Shown here: positions 27,965 to 34,571 of the stretch, piece after piece
How the letters are laid out: every line of letters begins with the position of its first letter
Position numbering within the stretch: position 1 is the first letter of the stretch
Assembly (NCBI GenBank): GCA_019510405.1
Contig: JAEKKK010000118.1
Location: 1-34,571 of the forward strand
Reading direction: 5' to 3'
Length of the DNA stretch: 34,571 bases
Source of the DNA: Gemmatimonadota bacterium
GTDB lineage: Bacteria > Gemmatimonadota > Gemmatimonadetes > Gemmatimonadales > Gemmatimonadaceae
Notes under the pieces: generated by a model
The model's database searches: none
Told to the model about the DNA's origin: nothing
What the model saw: only the letters and a program-made list of their open reading frames with translations
Program-made: the position numbers and the translations under genes

Positions 27965-28609
27965 CTACCGGGGAGAGACCTCGAGTCGATTGCCAACGAC
28001 ACGAACAATGACGTGAGTGAGGTCGGCTACGATGAGCGCCGCCGGCTCCAGCTCCTCCGCCTGATGGGTCGTGGCGAGGCCGAGCAGCTGCATGCCGGCG
28101 GCGCGTGCCGCAGCGGCGCCGGCGGGGGCGTCCTCCACCACCAGGCAGTCGGCGGGGGCGAAGCCCAGTTCGGCCGCCCCTTTAAGGTAGGCCTCCGGGT
28201 CGGGCTTGCCCCGGCTGATCGACTCGGCGGTGACCATCACCCGCGGGATCGGGACGCCGGCGGCGACCAGACGAGCCGTCGCCACCGGCCGCAGCCCCGA
28301 GGTGACGATCGCCCACCGGTCGGCTGGGAGCGCGCTCACGAGTGCCCGTGCACCCGGGATCTCAACAACGTCGGCGTTGTCGGTCGTCTCGTCGGCGACG
28401 AGGGTGGCGAGCTCGGACTCGGCGTCCAGCTCGGGGCGGACCGACCGGATGGTGTCGATGGCCCGGCGGCCGTGGACGCGCGGCAGGAGCCACTCGGGCT
28501 CGAGGCCGACGCGCCGGGCCCAGGCGCTCCACGCTCGGTTGACGCTGGGAGTGGAGTCGGCGAGGACGCCGTCGAGGTCGAAGAGAATGGCAGCGGCGAT
28601 CAGCGGCAT
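27965..28609 (-). CDS. HAD-superfamily phosphatase (PGP/GPP-like)
   Basis: 214-residue haloacid-dehalogenase-type hydrolase. Motif I is FDLDG with nucleophile Asp11 and Asp13; motif II is VTSG; motif III/IV appears as SRGKPDPEAYLKGAAELG and VVEDAPAGAAAARAAGM. The inserted α-helical cap lies at about 20-80. Closest in style to phosphoglycolate, glycerol-3-phosphate or sugar phosphatases of subfamily IA; the substrate cannot be read from sequence. The start is placed at ATG 28609, 11 residues before the nucleophile. The longer frame upstream overlaps the preceding gene. It follows the lipoprotein gene by 23 nt and is the last gene of the kup cluster. Confidence 0.87.
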   Translation of the reverse strand: MPLIAAAILFDLDGVLADSTPSVNRAWSAWARRVGLEPEWLLPRVHGRRAIDTIRSVRPELDAESELATLVADETTDNADVVEIPGARALVSALPADRWAIVTSGLRPVATARLVAAGVPIPRVMVTAESISRGKPDPEAYLKGAAELGFAPADCLVVEDAPAGAAAARAAGMQLLGLATTHQAEELEPAALIVADLTHVIVRVVGNRLEVSPR

Positions 28610-28632
28610 GGCGCGCAATCTAGCGCCAGCCA

Positions 28633-29190
28633 CTAGTTGCTCTTCGGGATCCTCGCCTCGCTCATCACGCGCCACTCTCCGCGCACGCGCGCGACGCGAT
28701 AGGCCCGTTCGAACGAGAGCAGCTCCGCCGGCTCCTTCGGCGTGTGACGGTAGCGGGTTGCCGCGAGATAGACCTGAACGGAATCCTTCCCGGTGCCCAG
28801 GCCGAGGATCTCGGAGAAGCGGACGACGTAGCCCGACATCGGAGCAGGGCAGAGCGGCACCGACTTGGCGGCGTCGCGCGGCGTCTGGCAGGTGCCGCGA
28901 ATGGTGCCCTGCTGCTTCATGCGCGCGATCAGCGCCGGCGCGACCGACGCACCCCCCTCGCGGCCGGCCGATCGCGGCAGGTACACCGGATCGATCAGGA
29001 GCGAGAGGTCAGGACTCGGAGTGAACGCCGCGTTGACGGCGGCCGAGTTGATCGCCGCCTGTTGCGGCAACTCGAGGGGCGCGACGGTGAGGCCGGGACC
29101 CCGCACGGCGGGAACGCCGTCATCGGAGCCGCAGGCGAGCAGCGCGAGGGAGAGCAGCGCGCTCGGCGGACCCCGTCGTATGAGGGACAT
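28633..29190 (-). CDS. Lipoprotein of unknown function
   Basis: 185 residues. The lipoprotein signal MSLIRRGPPSALLSLALLAC has Cys at 20. The mature part has a Pro/Ala-rich start, then PSPDLSLLIDPVYLPR, a segment with two cysteines (GTCQTP and VPLCPAP, possible disulfide), and a C-terminal β-rich portion: DSVQVYLAATRYRH, LLSFERAYRVARVRGEWRVMSEARI. That C-terminal pattern resembles small NTF2-like or ligand-binding folds, but the family is not recognised. No Shine-Dalgarno precedes ATG 29190. The large frame extending upstream is an out-of-register shadow of kup and is not coding. Located 23 nt after kup, so probably cotranscribed. Confidence 0.8.
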   Translation of the reverse strand: MSLIRRGPPSALLSLALLACGSDDGVPAVRGPGLTVAPLELPQQAAINSAAVNAAFTPSPDLSLLIDPVYLPRSAGREGGASVAPALIARMKQQGTIRGTCQTPRDAAKSVPLCPAPMSGYVVRFSEILGLGTGKDSVQVYLAATRYRHTPKEPAELLSFERAYRVARVRGEWRVMSEARIPKSN

Positions 29191-29213
29191 GGGCGAAGCT
29201 CGGTTGGCGGGAG

Positions 29214-31142
29214 TCAGAACTCGATCTGCGCGCCGAGCTCGACGACGCGATTCGACGGGATCTGGAAGAATTCCGTGGCGGAGCGCGCGTTGCGCGACAT
29301 GAGGGCGAACAGCTTCTTCCGCCACCGGTGCATCCTGGCGTGGCCGGTGAGGACGAGCCGCTCTCGGCCGAGGTAATACGACGTCTCCATCGGCGGGATG
29401 CGGACCCCCTGTGCCGCGACGCGGGCGAGCACTTCCGGAATGTTCGGCGACTGCATGAAGCCGAAGGTCGCCACGACGCGGACGAATCCGTGGCCAAGCT
29501 GCTCGAGGGTGACGCTGCGCTCGGCGGGAACCTCCGGAATGCCGCGCGTCGTCACGCTGAGCAGCACGACCGTCTCGTGAAGCACCTTGTTGTGCTTCAG
29601 GTGGTGCAGCAGGACGACGGGCACGCCTTCCTTGCTCGACGTCATGAACACGGCCGTCCCCTTCACGCGCACGGGGGGGTTGCGCTCGATGCCGCCGAGG
29701 AAGAGGTCGAGGGGAAGCGCGCCTGCATCCTGGATCGCGCCGAGCTGCATGCGGCCGCGCTTCCAGGTGCTCATGAGCACGTAGACCCCGATCGCCATCA
29801 GGATCGGCACCCACCCACCGTGCTCGATCTTGACGAGGTTCGCGAGTAGGAAGGACAGATCGATGATGAGGAATCCGACCACGATCGCCGCGACGTGGAC
29901 CCGCGACCAGCCCCAGCGTGAGCGCGCGACGACGGCGAAGAGGAGCGAGGTGATGGCCATCGTGCCCGTGACGGCGATGCCGTACGCGGCACTCAACGCG
30001 CTCGAGTTCCTGAAGTAGAGCACCAGCACCAGGCAGCCGACCATCAACGCCTTGTTGACCTCGGGAATGAAGATCTGCCCCGCCTCGTGCTTGGAGGTGT
30101 GGACGATCTGCATGCGCGGCGAGTAGCCGAGCTGCACGCTCTGCTGCGTGAGGGAGAACGCTCCCGAGATGAGCGCCTGCGACGCGACGACGGCGGCGGC
30201 GGTGGCGATGACGAGGAGCGCGACCTGGAACGCCGGCGGGGCGAGCAGATAGAATGGGTTGCTCGCCGCCGCGGAATTGCCGAGCAGCAGCGCACCCTGG
30301 CCGAAGTAGTTCAGGAGGAGCGCGGGGAGCACGACGCTGAACCACGCGAGGCGGATCGGGCGCTTCCCGAAGTGTCCCATGTCGGCATAGAGCGCTTCAC
30401 CTCCCGTGACGCAGAGGACGACCGCGCCGAGGGTGAGGAAGCCGGCGAGTCCATGCGCGGCGAAGAAGCTGACGCCGTGCAATGGATTGAGCGCCGCCAG
30501 CACCTCGGGATTCTGCGCAACGGCCCGCGTGCCGAGGGTGGCGATCGTGACGAACCAGGCGAGCATCAGCGGGCCGAACGCGGTGCCCACGCGCGCCGTC
30601 CCGAAGCGCTGCACCATGAACAGCGCGAACAGGATGATGACCGTGATCGGCACGACGATGTGGCTGAGCGCCGGCGTGCTGACCTGGAGACCTTCCACCG
30701 CGCTCAGCACGGAGATCGCCGGCGTGATGACTCCGTCGCCGTACAGCAGCGCGGCGCCGAAGAGTCCGAGCGAGATGAGCAACAGCCGGCGCTTGCGGTC
30801 CTCGGCGCGCTGCCGGTGCTGCAGCAGGAGAGCGAGGAGGGCCAGGATGCCGCCCTCGCCCCGGTTGTCCGCGCGCAGGATGAAGACGATGTACTTGACG
30901 CTGACGACGAGGATGAGCGACCAGGTGATCAGCGAGAGGACGCCGACGACGTTCTCGGGAGTCGGCGTGATGCCGTACTCCGGCCGGAAGCATTCGCGAA
31001 GGGCGTACAGCGGGCTCGTACCGATGTCGCCGTAGACGACGCCGAGCGCTGTCAGGGTGAGGACACCGAGGCGCCGGCCGGTCGGGGCGGGGTGCTGCGC
31101 CTCGTGATCGAGCTCGGTGACGGTTAACGAATGAACCGACAT
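29214..31142 (-). CDS. kup: Kup/TrkD-type potassium uptake protein
   Basis: 642-residue potassium transporter of the KUP/HAK/KT family. The N-terminal signature GVVYGDIGTSPLYALRE (34-50) is followed by about 12 predicted helices to around residue 440, including LLYGDGVITPAISVLSAVEGL and GGEALYADMGHFGKRPIRLAW, both family hallmarks. The hydrophilic C-terminal domain of roughly 180 residues contains GTAVFMTSSKEGVPVVLLHHLKHNKVLHE and TSYYLGRE, as in the cytosolic tail of E. coli Kup. Low-affinity, probably proton-coupled K+ uptake is expected. No Shine-Dalgarno is visible before ATG 31142. First gene of a kup-lipoprotein-HAD run. Confidence 0.96.
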   Translation of the reverse strand: MSVHSLTVTELDHEAQHPAPTGRRLGVLTLTALGVVYGDIGTSPLYALRECFRPEYGITPTPENVVGVLSLITWSLILVVSVKYIVFILRADNRGEGGILALLALLLQHRQRAEDRKRRLLLISLGLFGAALLYGDGVITPAISVLSAVEGLQVSTPALSHIVVPITVIILFALFMVQRFGTARVGTAFGPLMLAWFVTIATLGTRAVAQNPEVLAALNPLHGVSFFAAHGLAGFLTLGAVVLCVTGGEALYADMGHFGKRPIRLAWFSVVLPALLLNYFGQGALLLGNSAAASNPFYLLAPPAFQVALLVIATAAAVVASQALISGAFSLTQQSVQLGYSPRMQIVHTSKHEAGQIFIPEVNKALMVGCLVLVLYFRNSSALSAAYGIAVTGTMAITSLLFAVVARSRWGWSRVHVAAIVVGFLIIDLSFLLANLVKIEHGGWVPILMAIGVYVLMSTWKRGRMQLGAIQDAGALPLDLFLGGIERNPPVRVKGTAVFMTSSKEGVPVVLLHHLKHNKVLHETVVLLSVTTRGIPEVPAERSVTLEQLGHGFVRVVATFGFMQSPNIPEVLARVAAQGVRIPPMETSYYLGRERLVLTGHARMHRWRKKLFALMSRNARSATEFFQIPSNRVVELGAQIEF

Positions 31143-31163
31143 GCAGGTGGGTGGACGTACGGA

Positions 31164-31191
31164 AGGGCCGGAAAGAGATCTCTCCGGCCCT
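31164..31191 (-). terminator. Hairpin after the PadR gene
   Basis: A 9-bp stem AGGGCCGGA/TCCGGCCCT surrounds an internal palindrome AGAGATCTCT, in the 80 nt between padR stop and kup start. On the minus strand TCCGTACG follows, so there is no U-tract; termination is plausible from position and stem. Confidence 0.55.
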
Positions 31192-31222
31192 CCTCAAACA
31201 TACCCTGCCGCGCGTCGAGGGG

Positions 31223-31822
31223 TCAGCGGGGGAGGTCCTGGATCTCCTTGGCGGCCCGCTTCAGGATCTCGCTCACTTGCTTGAGCACTTCGGGCTTTCC
31301 GACCGATTCGGAGGCGAGCCGGTAGGTGGCTCGGCCGACGTCGCGAAAGGCGACGTGGATCTCGTTCATCGGCTCGTCGAGGAAGTGGCCGACCAGCTTG
31401 CCAATGCGGTCGAAGATGTTGTCGACCGTTTCCTGGTTCTCGGCGAGATGGGCGCGGCCGGCGTCGGTGATCTCGTAGACCTTCTTCCCCTCCTCGCCGG
31501 GGATGACCCGGGCGTAGCCGAGGTCCTCGAGGAGCTGGAGGGTCGGGTAGACCGCCCCGGGGCTCGGCGCGTAGGCGCCGCCGAACTTCTCTTCCAGCGC
31601 CTTGATGATCTCGTAGCCGTGACGGGGCTTCTCCTCGAGGAGGCGGAGGACGACGTAGCGCAGGTCGCCCTGCTCGAACATGCGTCCCGAGCGCCATCGA
31701 CCGCGTCCGCGTCCTTCGGCGCCGAAGACGCCGCTCATGAAGTTGGCGTCCCACCCCCACTTGGCGCGTGCGCCCGGTGGCATGTGCCCCTGCCAGGGCC
31801 GATCGTAGCAGTGTCCGAACAT
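31223..31822 (-). CDS. PadR-family transcriptional regulator
   Basis: 199-residue DNA-binding repressor. The N-terminal 46 residues are His/Gly/Arg-rich (MFGHCYDRPWQGHMPPG), an extension common in PadR proteins of this kind and possibly metal- or ligand-responsive. The winged helix-turn-helix is at about 50-125: DLRYVVLRLLEEKPRHGYEI, then SPGAVYPTLQLLEDLGYARV and GKKVYEITDAGRAHL. The C-terminal dimerisation helices run about 130-195. GGAGGA before ATG 31822 sets the start; an in-frame upstream extension through the operator is rejected. The palindromes just upstream suggest autoregulation. Target genes are not clear; kup downstream and csbD divergent are the neighbours. Confidence 0.9.
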   Translation of the reverse strand: MFGHCYDRPWQGHMPPGARAKWGWDANFMSGVFGAEGRGRGRWRSGRMFEQGDLRYVVLRLLEEKPRHGYEIIKALEEKFGGAYAPSPGAVYPTLQLLEDLGYARVIPGEEGKKVYEITDAGRAHLAENQETVDNIFDRIGKLVGHFLDEPMNEIHVAFRDVGRATYRLASESVGKPEVLKQVSEILKRAAKEIQDLPR

Positions 31823-31844
31823 GTAGTCCTCCGCTGCGGGGCAG

Positions 31845-31885
31845 CGATATATCGTGTGAAGCAAAGATATATCTAAGATGTATCT
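31845..31885. promoter_or_regulatory. Putative PadR operator: three TATA-rich palindromes
   Basis: CGATATATCG (31845-31854), AGATATATCT (31865-31874) and AGATGTATCT (31876-31885) lie 23-63 nt before the padR start; the last two are separated by one base and differ at one position. They are AT-rich islands in GC-rich DNA and probably overlap the padR promoter (TATCTT could be its -10). This is a typical autoregulatory layout; binding is inferred. Confidence 0.6.
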
Positions 31886-31910
31886 TTGGAAAGGGCGCGT
31901 GGGGCGTGAA

Positions 31911-32008
31911 GTTAGTCGGTTCACGGTTTGTCGGTTTCTACGGCCGGCCTCGGGTAGCTCCTGCGTCCCGAGGCCGGCCGTCAACCGTTCACCGAATAAC
32001 CGCTAACC
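31911..32008. repeat. Imperfect inverted repeat with central terminator (CGGTTCACCG-type arms)
   Basis: Outer arms GTTAGTCGGTTCACGG (left) and CCGTTCACCG then AATAACCGCTAACC (right) are imperfect complements. The centre is a perfect 15-bp hairpin ACGGCCGGCCTCGGG/CCCGAGGCCGGCCGT (31940-31981) with a 12-nt loop. Arms match the type seen at 5706-5782, while the inner GGCCTCGGG/CCCGAGGCC stem is shared with 14404-14500 and 17507-17625. It lies between divergent padR and csbD, not at a gene end, which is unusual for a terminator. Confidence 0.7.
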
Positions 32009-32108
32009 ATCAGTTCGCCATTGAGAACTTTCCTCAAAAACGGGCACATCGCTTGCTTTCCCTACGGTTCCCAGAACGACCTTCCTACTTCAACGAGGAT
32101 TTGACACC

Positions 32109-32309
32109 ATGGCGGACGATCTCGGCAGGGATGGCCTCGAGAACCAGGTCAAGGGTGCAGCCAAGGAAGCCGGTGGCAAGCTGCGCAACGCGGCCGGCGG
32201 CCTGACCGGCGACACGAGCGAACAGCTCAAGGGGAAGGCCAGGGAGATGGAGGGAAAAGCCCAACGGCACGTCGGCGAGGCCGAACAGGACCTCGATCCC
32301 GATACCTGA
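32109..32309 (+). CDS. CsbD-like small stress protein
   Basis: 66 residues, hydrophilic and charged, of the CsbD family: NQVKGAAKEAGGKLRNAAGG and SEQLKGKAREMEGKAQ show the repeated Lys/Gly/Ala amphipathic pattern. CsbD was named as a sigma-B general-stress gene in Bacillus; the molecular role is unknown. GAGGAT lies about nine bases before ATG 32109. Upstream, GAACTT (32025-32030) is like an ECF-type -35, but no clear matching -10 was found. A strong terminator follows, so it is a single-gene unit. Confidence 0.9.
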   Translation: MADDLGRDGLENQVKGAAKEAGGKLRNAAGGLTGDTSEQLKGKAREMEGKAQRHVGEAEQDLDPDT

Positions 32310-32330
32310 GCAGTCAGGACCTCCATCATG

Positions 32331-32367
32331 TGAACGGGGCGGGCGCCGATGGCGCCCGCCCCGTTCA
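32331..32367 (+). terminator. Strong terminator after csbD-like gene
   Basis: A perfect 17-bp stem, left arm TGAACGGGGCGGGCGCC, has a three-base loop GAT and is followed by TCATTTCTTC. It lies 21 nt after the stop codon. Confidence 0.85.
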
Positions 32368-32526
32368 TCATTTCTTCACGTCGCGATCAGGATTCCTTCA
32401 TGCGCCGTTGAGCGACTCTTCATGTCCCGGTTCACGAACGTTAATGCGGCCGTCACGAAGGGCTAAGAGTCGAGTGGTATCGTCGCCCGCGAAGTCGTTT
32501 TCACGACCAACCACGGGAGAGGCACC

Positions 32527-33228
32527 ATGCTCAACGTCCTGCTGGAATCGAAGGCGCAGCACACACGCCGGTTCGGCGGCACGCTCGCGAGCGCGCTGAT
32601 TCACGGAGCGATCATCACGGCGGCGGTACTGCTCACCGTGCAGCCGCCGCGAGTTCTCACCAAGGACGAGCCGCCTCACGGAGATCTCATCTTCCGGACG
32701 CCCGTCACTCACGCACCAACCGAACAGCGGCCGGCCACACCGCGGCAGCCCACGCAGCAGCCGGCCACGCCAACCATCAAGATCCCGCCGATGGACGCGA
32801 TTTCCACGACGACCCAGTCGGTGGAGACCCAGGTGGCGCCGATCGGACAAGGCGATCTGGCAGTCGGACCGGTAACTCAGATCGTGACTGAGGGGCCCCC
32901 AGGCACGGGCGCTCCCGCCGGCAACAACGAGGCGATCGACGTGCGCCTCGTCGAGAAGCCGCCGCGGGTGCTCCACTCCGAGAATCCGCACTTCCCCGAG
33001 GCACTCCGCGCGCGCGGTCAGGGCGGGCGCATCGTCGTCCAGTTCGTCGTCGACACACTTGGCCGCGCCGAGATGAGCGAGTTCAAGGTCGTGGACGCGA
33101 CCGATGCGCAGCTCGCCGACCCCGTGCGCGCCGTCCTGCCGCGATTCCGCTTCACGCCGGGCGAAGCCGGAGGTCGCAAGGTGCGCACGATGGTGGCGCT
33201 GCCGTTCGACTTCACGCTGGTGCGGTGA
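32527..33228 (+). CDS. TonB-family energy transducer
   Basis: 233-residue TonB-like protein carrying proton-motive-force energy from the inner membrane to outer-membrane receptors. A short cytoplasmic start and one membrane helix (about 19-38, LASALIHGAIITAAVLLTV) are followed by a Pro/Thr/Gln-rich spacer (about 40-135) and a C-terminal TonB domain: PHFPEALRARGQGGRIVVQFVVDTLG then AVLPRFRFTPGEAGGRKVRTMVALPFDF. The preceding sequence GGGAGAGG (32515-32522) is a good ribosome site for ATG 32527. It is followed by the exbD remnant with GTGA overlap, but no exbB lies beside it, so ExbB must come from elsewhere if the system works. The 159 nt upstream shows no convincing promoter. Confidence 0.87.
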   Translation: MLNVLLESKAQHTRRFGGTLASALIHGAIITAAVLLTVQPPRVLTKDEPPHGDLIFRTPVTHAPTEQRPATPRQPTQQPATPTIKIPPMDAISTTTQSVETQVAPIGQGDLAVGPVTQIVTEGPPGTGAPAGNNEAIDVRLVEKPPRVLHSENPHFPEALRARGQGGRIVVQFVVDTLGRAEMSEFKVVDATDAQLADPVRAVLPRFRFTPGEAGGRKVRTMVALPFDFTLVR

Positions 33229-33233
33229 GCGCC

Positions 33234-33571
33234 ATGGCGACCACTCCACGTCCGGTGCGATTCGCACCCGCGCTCAGCAACGAGATCAACGTCACGCCGA
33301 TGATCGACGTCCTGCTCGTGCTCCTGATTCAATCGTCCTCGAGATCTCGGCGGACGGGTCGTACGCGATCAATCAGAAGCAGCTGTCGCACGACGCGCTC
33401 GCTGCGCGCATCCACGAGATCTACGACGCGCGGCCGGAAAAGGTCTTGTTCGTGAAGGGCGACGGCCACGTACGCTACGGCGACATCGTGGCGGCGATGG
33501 ATGTGGCTCGCGGGGCGGGAGTTCGGGTGCTCGCCTTACCGGGGGCTCAGATTTCCGGGATGAGGCTGTGA
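33234..33571 (+). pseudogene. exbD: exbD broken by an internal frameshifting deletion
   Basis: The first 32 codons read correctly as ExbD: PALSNEINVTPMIDVLLVLLI, including the conserved Asp of the membrane helix. The frame then fails at about 33329. The C-terminal part resumes in another frame at about 33326 as DSIVLEISADGSYAINQ and continues with KVLFVKGDGHVRYGDIVAAMDVARGAGVRVLALPG to a TGA at 33571. The two pieces total about 113 residues, shorter than the usual 135-150, and the second half of the membrane helix with the following linker is missing. So this is a deletion not divisible by three, not a programmed shift. The start could also be GTG 33225, which overlaps the tonB stop. Confidence 0.8.
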
Positions 33572-33585
33572 GTTCGTGAAGCAAA

Positions 33586-33630
33586 GGGGTCAGAGTCGCG
33601 TTTGACTCTGACCCCGTGTACTCTGACCCC
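33586..33630. repeat. REP-like hairpin (GGGGTCAGAGTC family)
   Basis: GGGGTCAGAGTC (33586-33597) and GACTCTGACCCC (33604-33615) form a perfect 12-bp stem with a six-base loop; a third partial copy, ACTCTGACCCC, follows at 33620-33630. From memory, this motif recurs in many soil bacterial genomes and is often linked to REP-associated tyrosine transposases; no transposase lies here. It fills the gap between convergent exbD and the ABC permease gene and may act as a terminator. Confidence 0.65.
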
Positions 33631-33639
33631 GTTGGGGGG

Positions 33640-34571
33640 TTACTCGTAGCGCAGGGCGACGATGGGGTCGAGGCTGGCGGCGCGGCGCGCGGGCCAGACG
33701 CCGAACAGGACGCCAACGACGGCGGAGAACACGAACGCAGCGGCGATCGCCAGTGGGGAGATGATCGTGTTCCACTGGAAGAAGGCGCTCATCGCCGTCG
33801 CGCCTCCACTGCCGACGAGCGCACCGATGAGGCCACCGAGAAGGCAGAGCACCACGGCCTCGATGAGGAACTGGAGCAGGATGTTCGCCCTCGTCGCTCC
33901 GAGTGCTTTCCGGATGCCGATCTCGCGCGTCCGCTCCGTGACGGAGACGAGCATGATGTTCATGATCCCGATGCCGCCGACGAGGAGCGACACGGCGGCG
34001 ATGCCGCTGAGCAGGTAAGTGAAGACCTGCGTCGTCTCGCCGAGGGTGTTGAGGAAGTCGGCCTGGCTGCGGATCATGAAGTCGTCCGGCTTGTTCTGCG
34101 TCAGCCGATGCTCGCGACGCAGCACGCGCTGAATGTCGGCCATCGCGTCGGGAATCTTGTCCTCCGACTGGGCGAGGACGCTGACCGAGCGGAGGCGATC
34201 GGAGCCGAACAGGCGGAAGCGGCCCGTGGTGATCGGCACGAGGACCTGATCGTCGGGGTTGCCGAACGGCGTCGCCTGGCCCTTGGACTTGAGCACGCCG
34301 ACAACGAGGAACTGAATTCCGCGGATGCGGACGTTTTCTCCGACGATCGCGTCGGGTGAGTTGATGCCGAGCGCCTCGAGCACGGTCGGCCCGAGCACGG
34401 CGACGCGCTGACGGCCCTCGTCCTCGGCGCGCGAGAACATCCGCCCCGCCGCGAGCTCGTACTTCCGCACCTCGAGGTAGTTCGCCGTGGTGCCAACGAT
34501 CGAGGTGTTGGTATTGAGCGACTGATACTGCACCTGGAGCCGCGAGTTCATCTCGGGCTGCACGGCGGTGA
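33640..34571 (-). CDS. MacB/FtsX-type ABC transporter permease, partial
   Basis: At least 310 residues; the N-terminus lies beyond the right edge, so no start is assigned (a GTG near 34563 is an internal Val codon). The first two thirds are the periplasmic MacB_PCD domain: YLEVRKYELAAGRMFS, RQRVAVLGPTVLEAL, VVGVLKSKGQATPFGNPDDQVLVP. Three membrane helices of the FtsX domain follow: FTYLLSGIAAVSLLVGGIGI with NIMLVSVTERTREIGIRKALGA, ILLQFLIEAVVLCLLGGLIGAL, and PLAIAAAFVFSAVVGVLFGVWPA. It ends ARRAASLDPIVALRYE, the canonical family terminus. Probably part of a tripartite efflux or lipoprotein/peptide exporter; its ATPase partner is not in the window. The tail lies against the REP-like repeat. 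Confidence 0.93.
   Translation of the reverse strand, partial: TAVQPEMNSRLQVQYQSLNTNTSIVGTTANYLEVRKYELAAGRMFSRAEDEGRQRVAVLGPTVLEALGINSPDAIVGENVRIRGIQFLVVGVLKSKGQATPFGNPDDQVLVPITTGRFRLFGSDRLRSVSVLAQSEDKIPDAMADIQRVLRREHRLTQNKPDDFMIRSQADFLNTLGETTQVFTYLLSGIAAVSLLVGGIGIMNIMLVSVTERTREIGIRKALGATRANILLQFLIEAVVLCLLGGLIGALVGSGGATAMSAFFQWNTIISPLAIAAAFVFSAVVGVLFGVWPARRAASLDPIVALRYE

Noticed and set aside
29191-30345. Upstream extension of the lipoprotein frame into kup
   Set aside because: It runs out of register through kup; the lipoprotein signal peptide marks the true start at 29190.
30087-31127. Plus-strand frame opposite kup
   Set aside because: Composed almost wholly of Glu/Asp/Arg/His, the standard complement pattern of a GC-rich membrane protein gene.
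33300-33345. Programmed frameshift in exbD
   Set aside because: No slippery heptamer is present and about 25-30 core residues are missing, so a shift alone could not restore ExbD.

Overview
The window is GC-rich chromosomal DNA from a free-living, aerobic, Gram-negative-type bacterium. Outer-membrane β-barrel, TonB and lipoprotein genes, a caa3-type oxidase, weak or absent Shine-Dalgarno sequences before many genes and the family mix (PadR, M14 peptidase with an amidotransferase-like tail, CPBP protease, Kup) point to Gemmatimonadota or a close relative. That placement is inference from gene style, not a database match. The genes look like ordinary chromosomal genes: no integrase, transposase, CRISPR array, rRNA or tRNA was seen.

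Layout. 1-5067 (minus): cytochrome c oxidase operon ctaC-ctaD-ctaE-COX4-ctaG; ctaC carries a fused cytochrome c, and ctaG runs off the left edge. 5258-8752 (minus): a small unknown helical protein, a nicotinate phosphoribosyltransferase, and an aspartase fused to an N-terminal cyclic-nucleotide-binding domain. 8841-11725 (minus): a cupredoxin lipoprotein and an orphan chemoreceptor. 11893-14403 (plus): leuS. 14504-16278 (minus): a small outer-membrane barrel protein and a ferritin-like/VIT1 iron transporter. 16393-17508 (plus): a double-PDZ exported protein. 17624-20548 (minus): a large exported M14 metallopeptidase. 20751-21548 (plus): a CPBP membrane protease. 21632-27620 (minus): gltB-gltD, glutamate synthase, with a long leader. 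27965-31142 (minus): kup, a lipoprotein gene and a HAD phosphatase. 31223-31822 (minus): PadR regulator. 32109-33571 (plus): CsbD-like protein, TonB, and a broken exbD. 33640-34571 (minus): a MacB/FtsX-type ABC permease running off the right edge.

The most interesting signal is upstream of gltB. A consensus-like promoter (27873-27901) precedes a leader of about 245 nt. That leader encodes a 30-residue peptide whose stop codon lies in one arm of an antiterminator, which competes with a 12-bp terminator-like hairpin just before gltB. This is the architecture of ribosome-mediated attenuation, read directly from sequence; its function here is untested. Other points of note are the CNB-aspartase fusion, an exbD gene broken by an internal deletion, and two families of long imperfect inverted repeats filling gene ends, several wrapped around a terminator hairpin. 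A possible CTG start for the M14 peptidase is also noted.

Working together: the left part is terminal respiration. The centre combines nitrogen metabolism (aspartase, GOGAT) with NAD salvage. The right part covers ion uptake, envelope stress and TonB-dependent import. No single multi-gene defence or biosynthetic system is evident.
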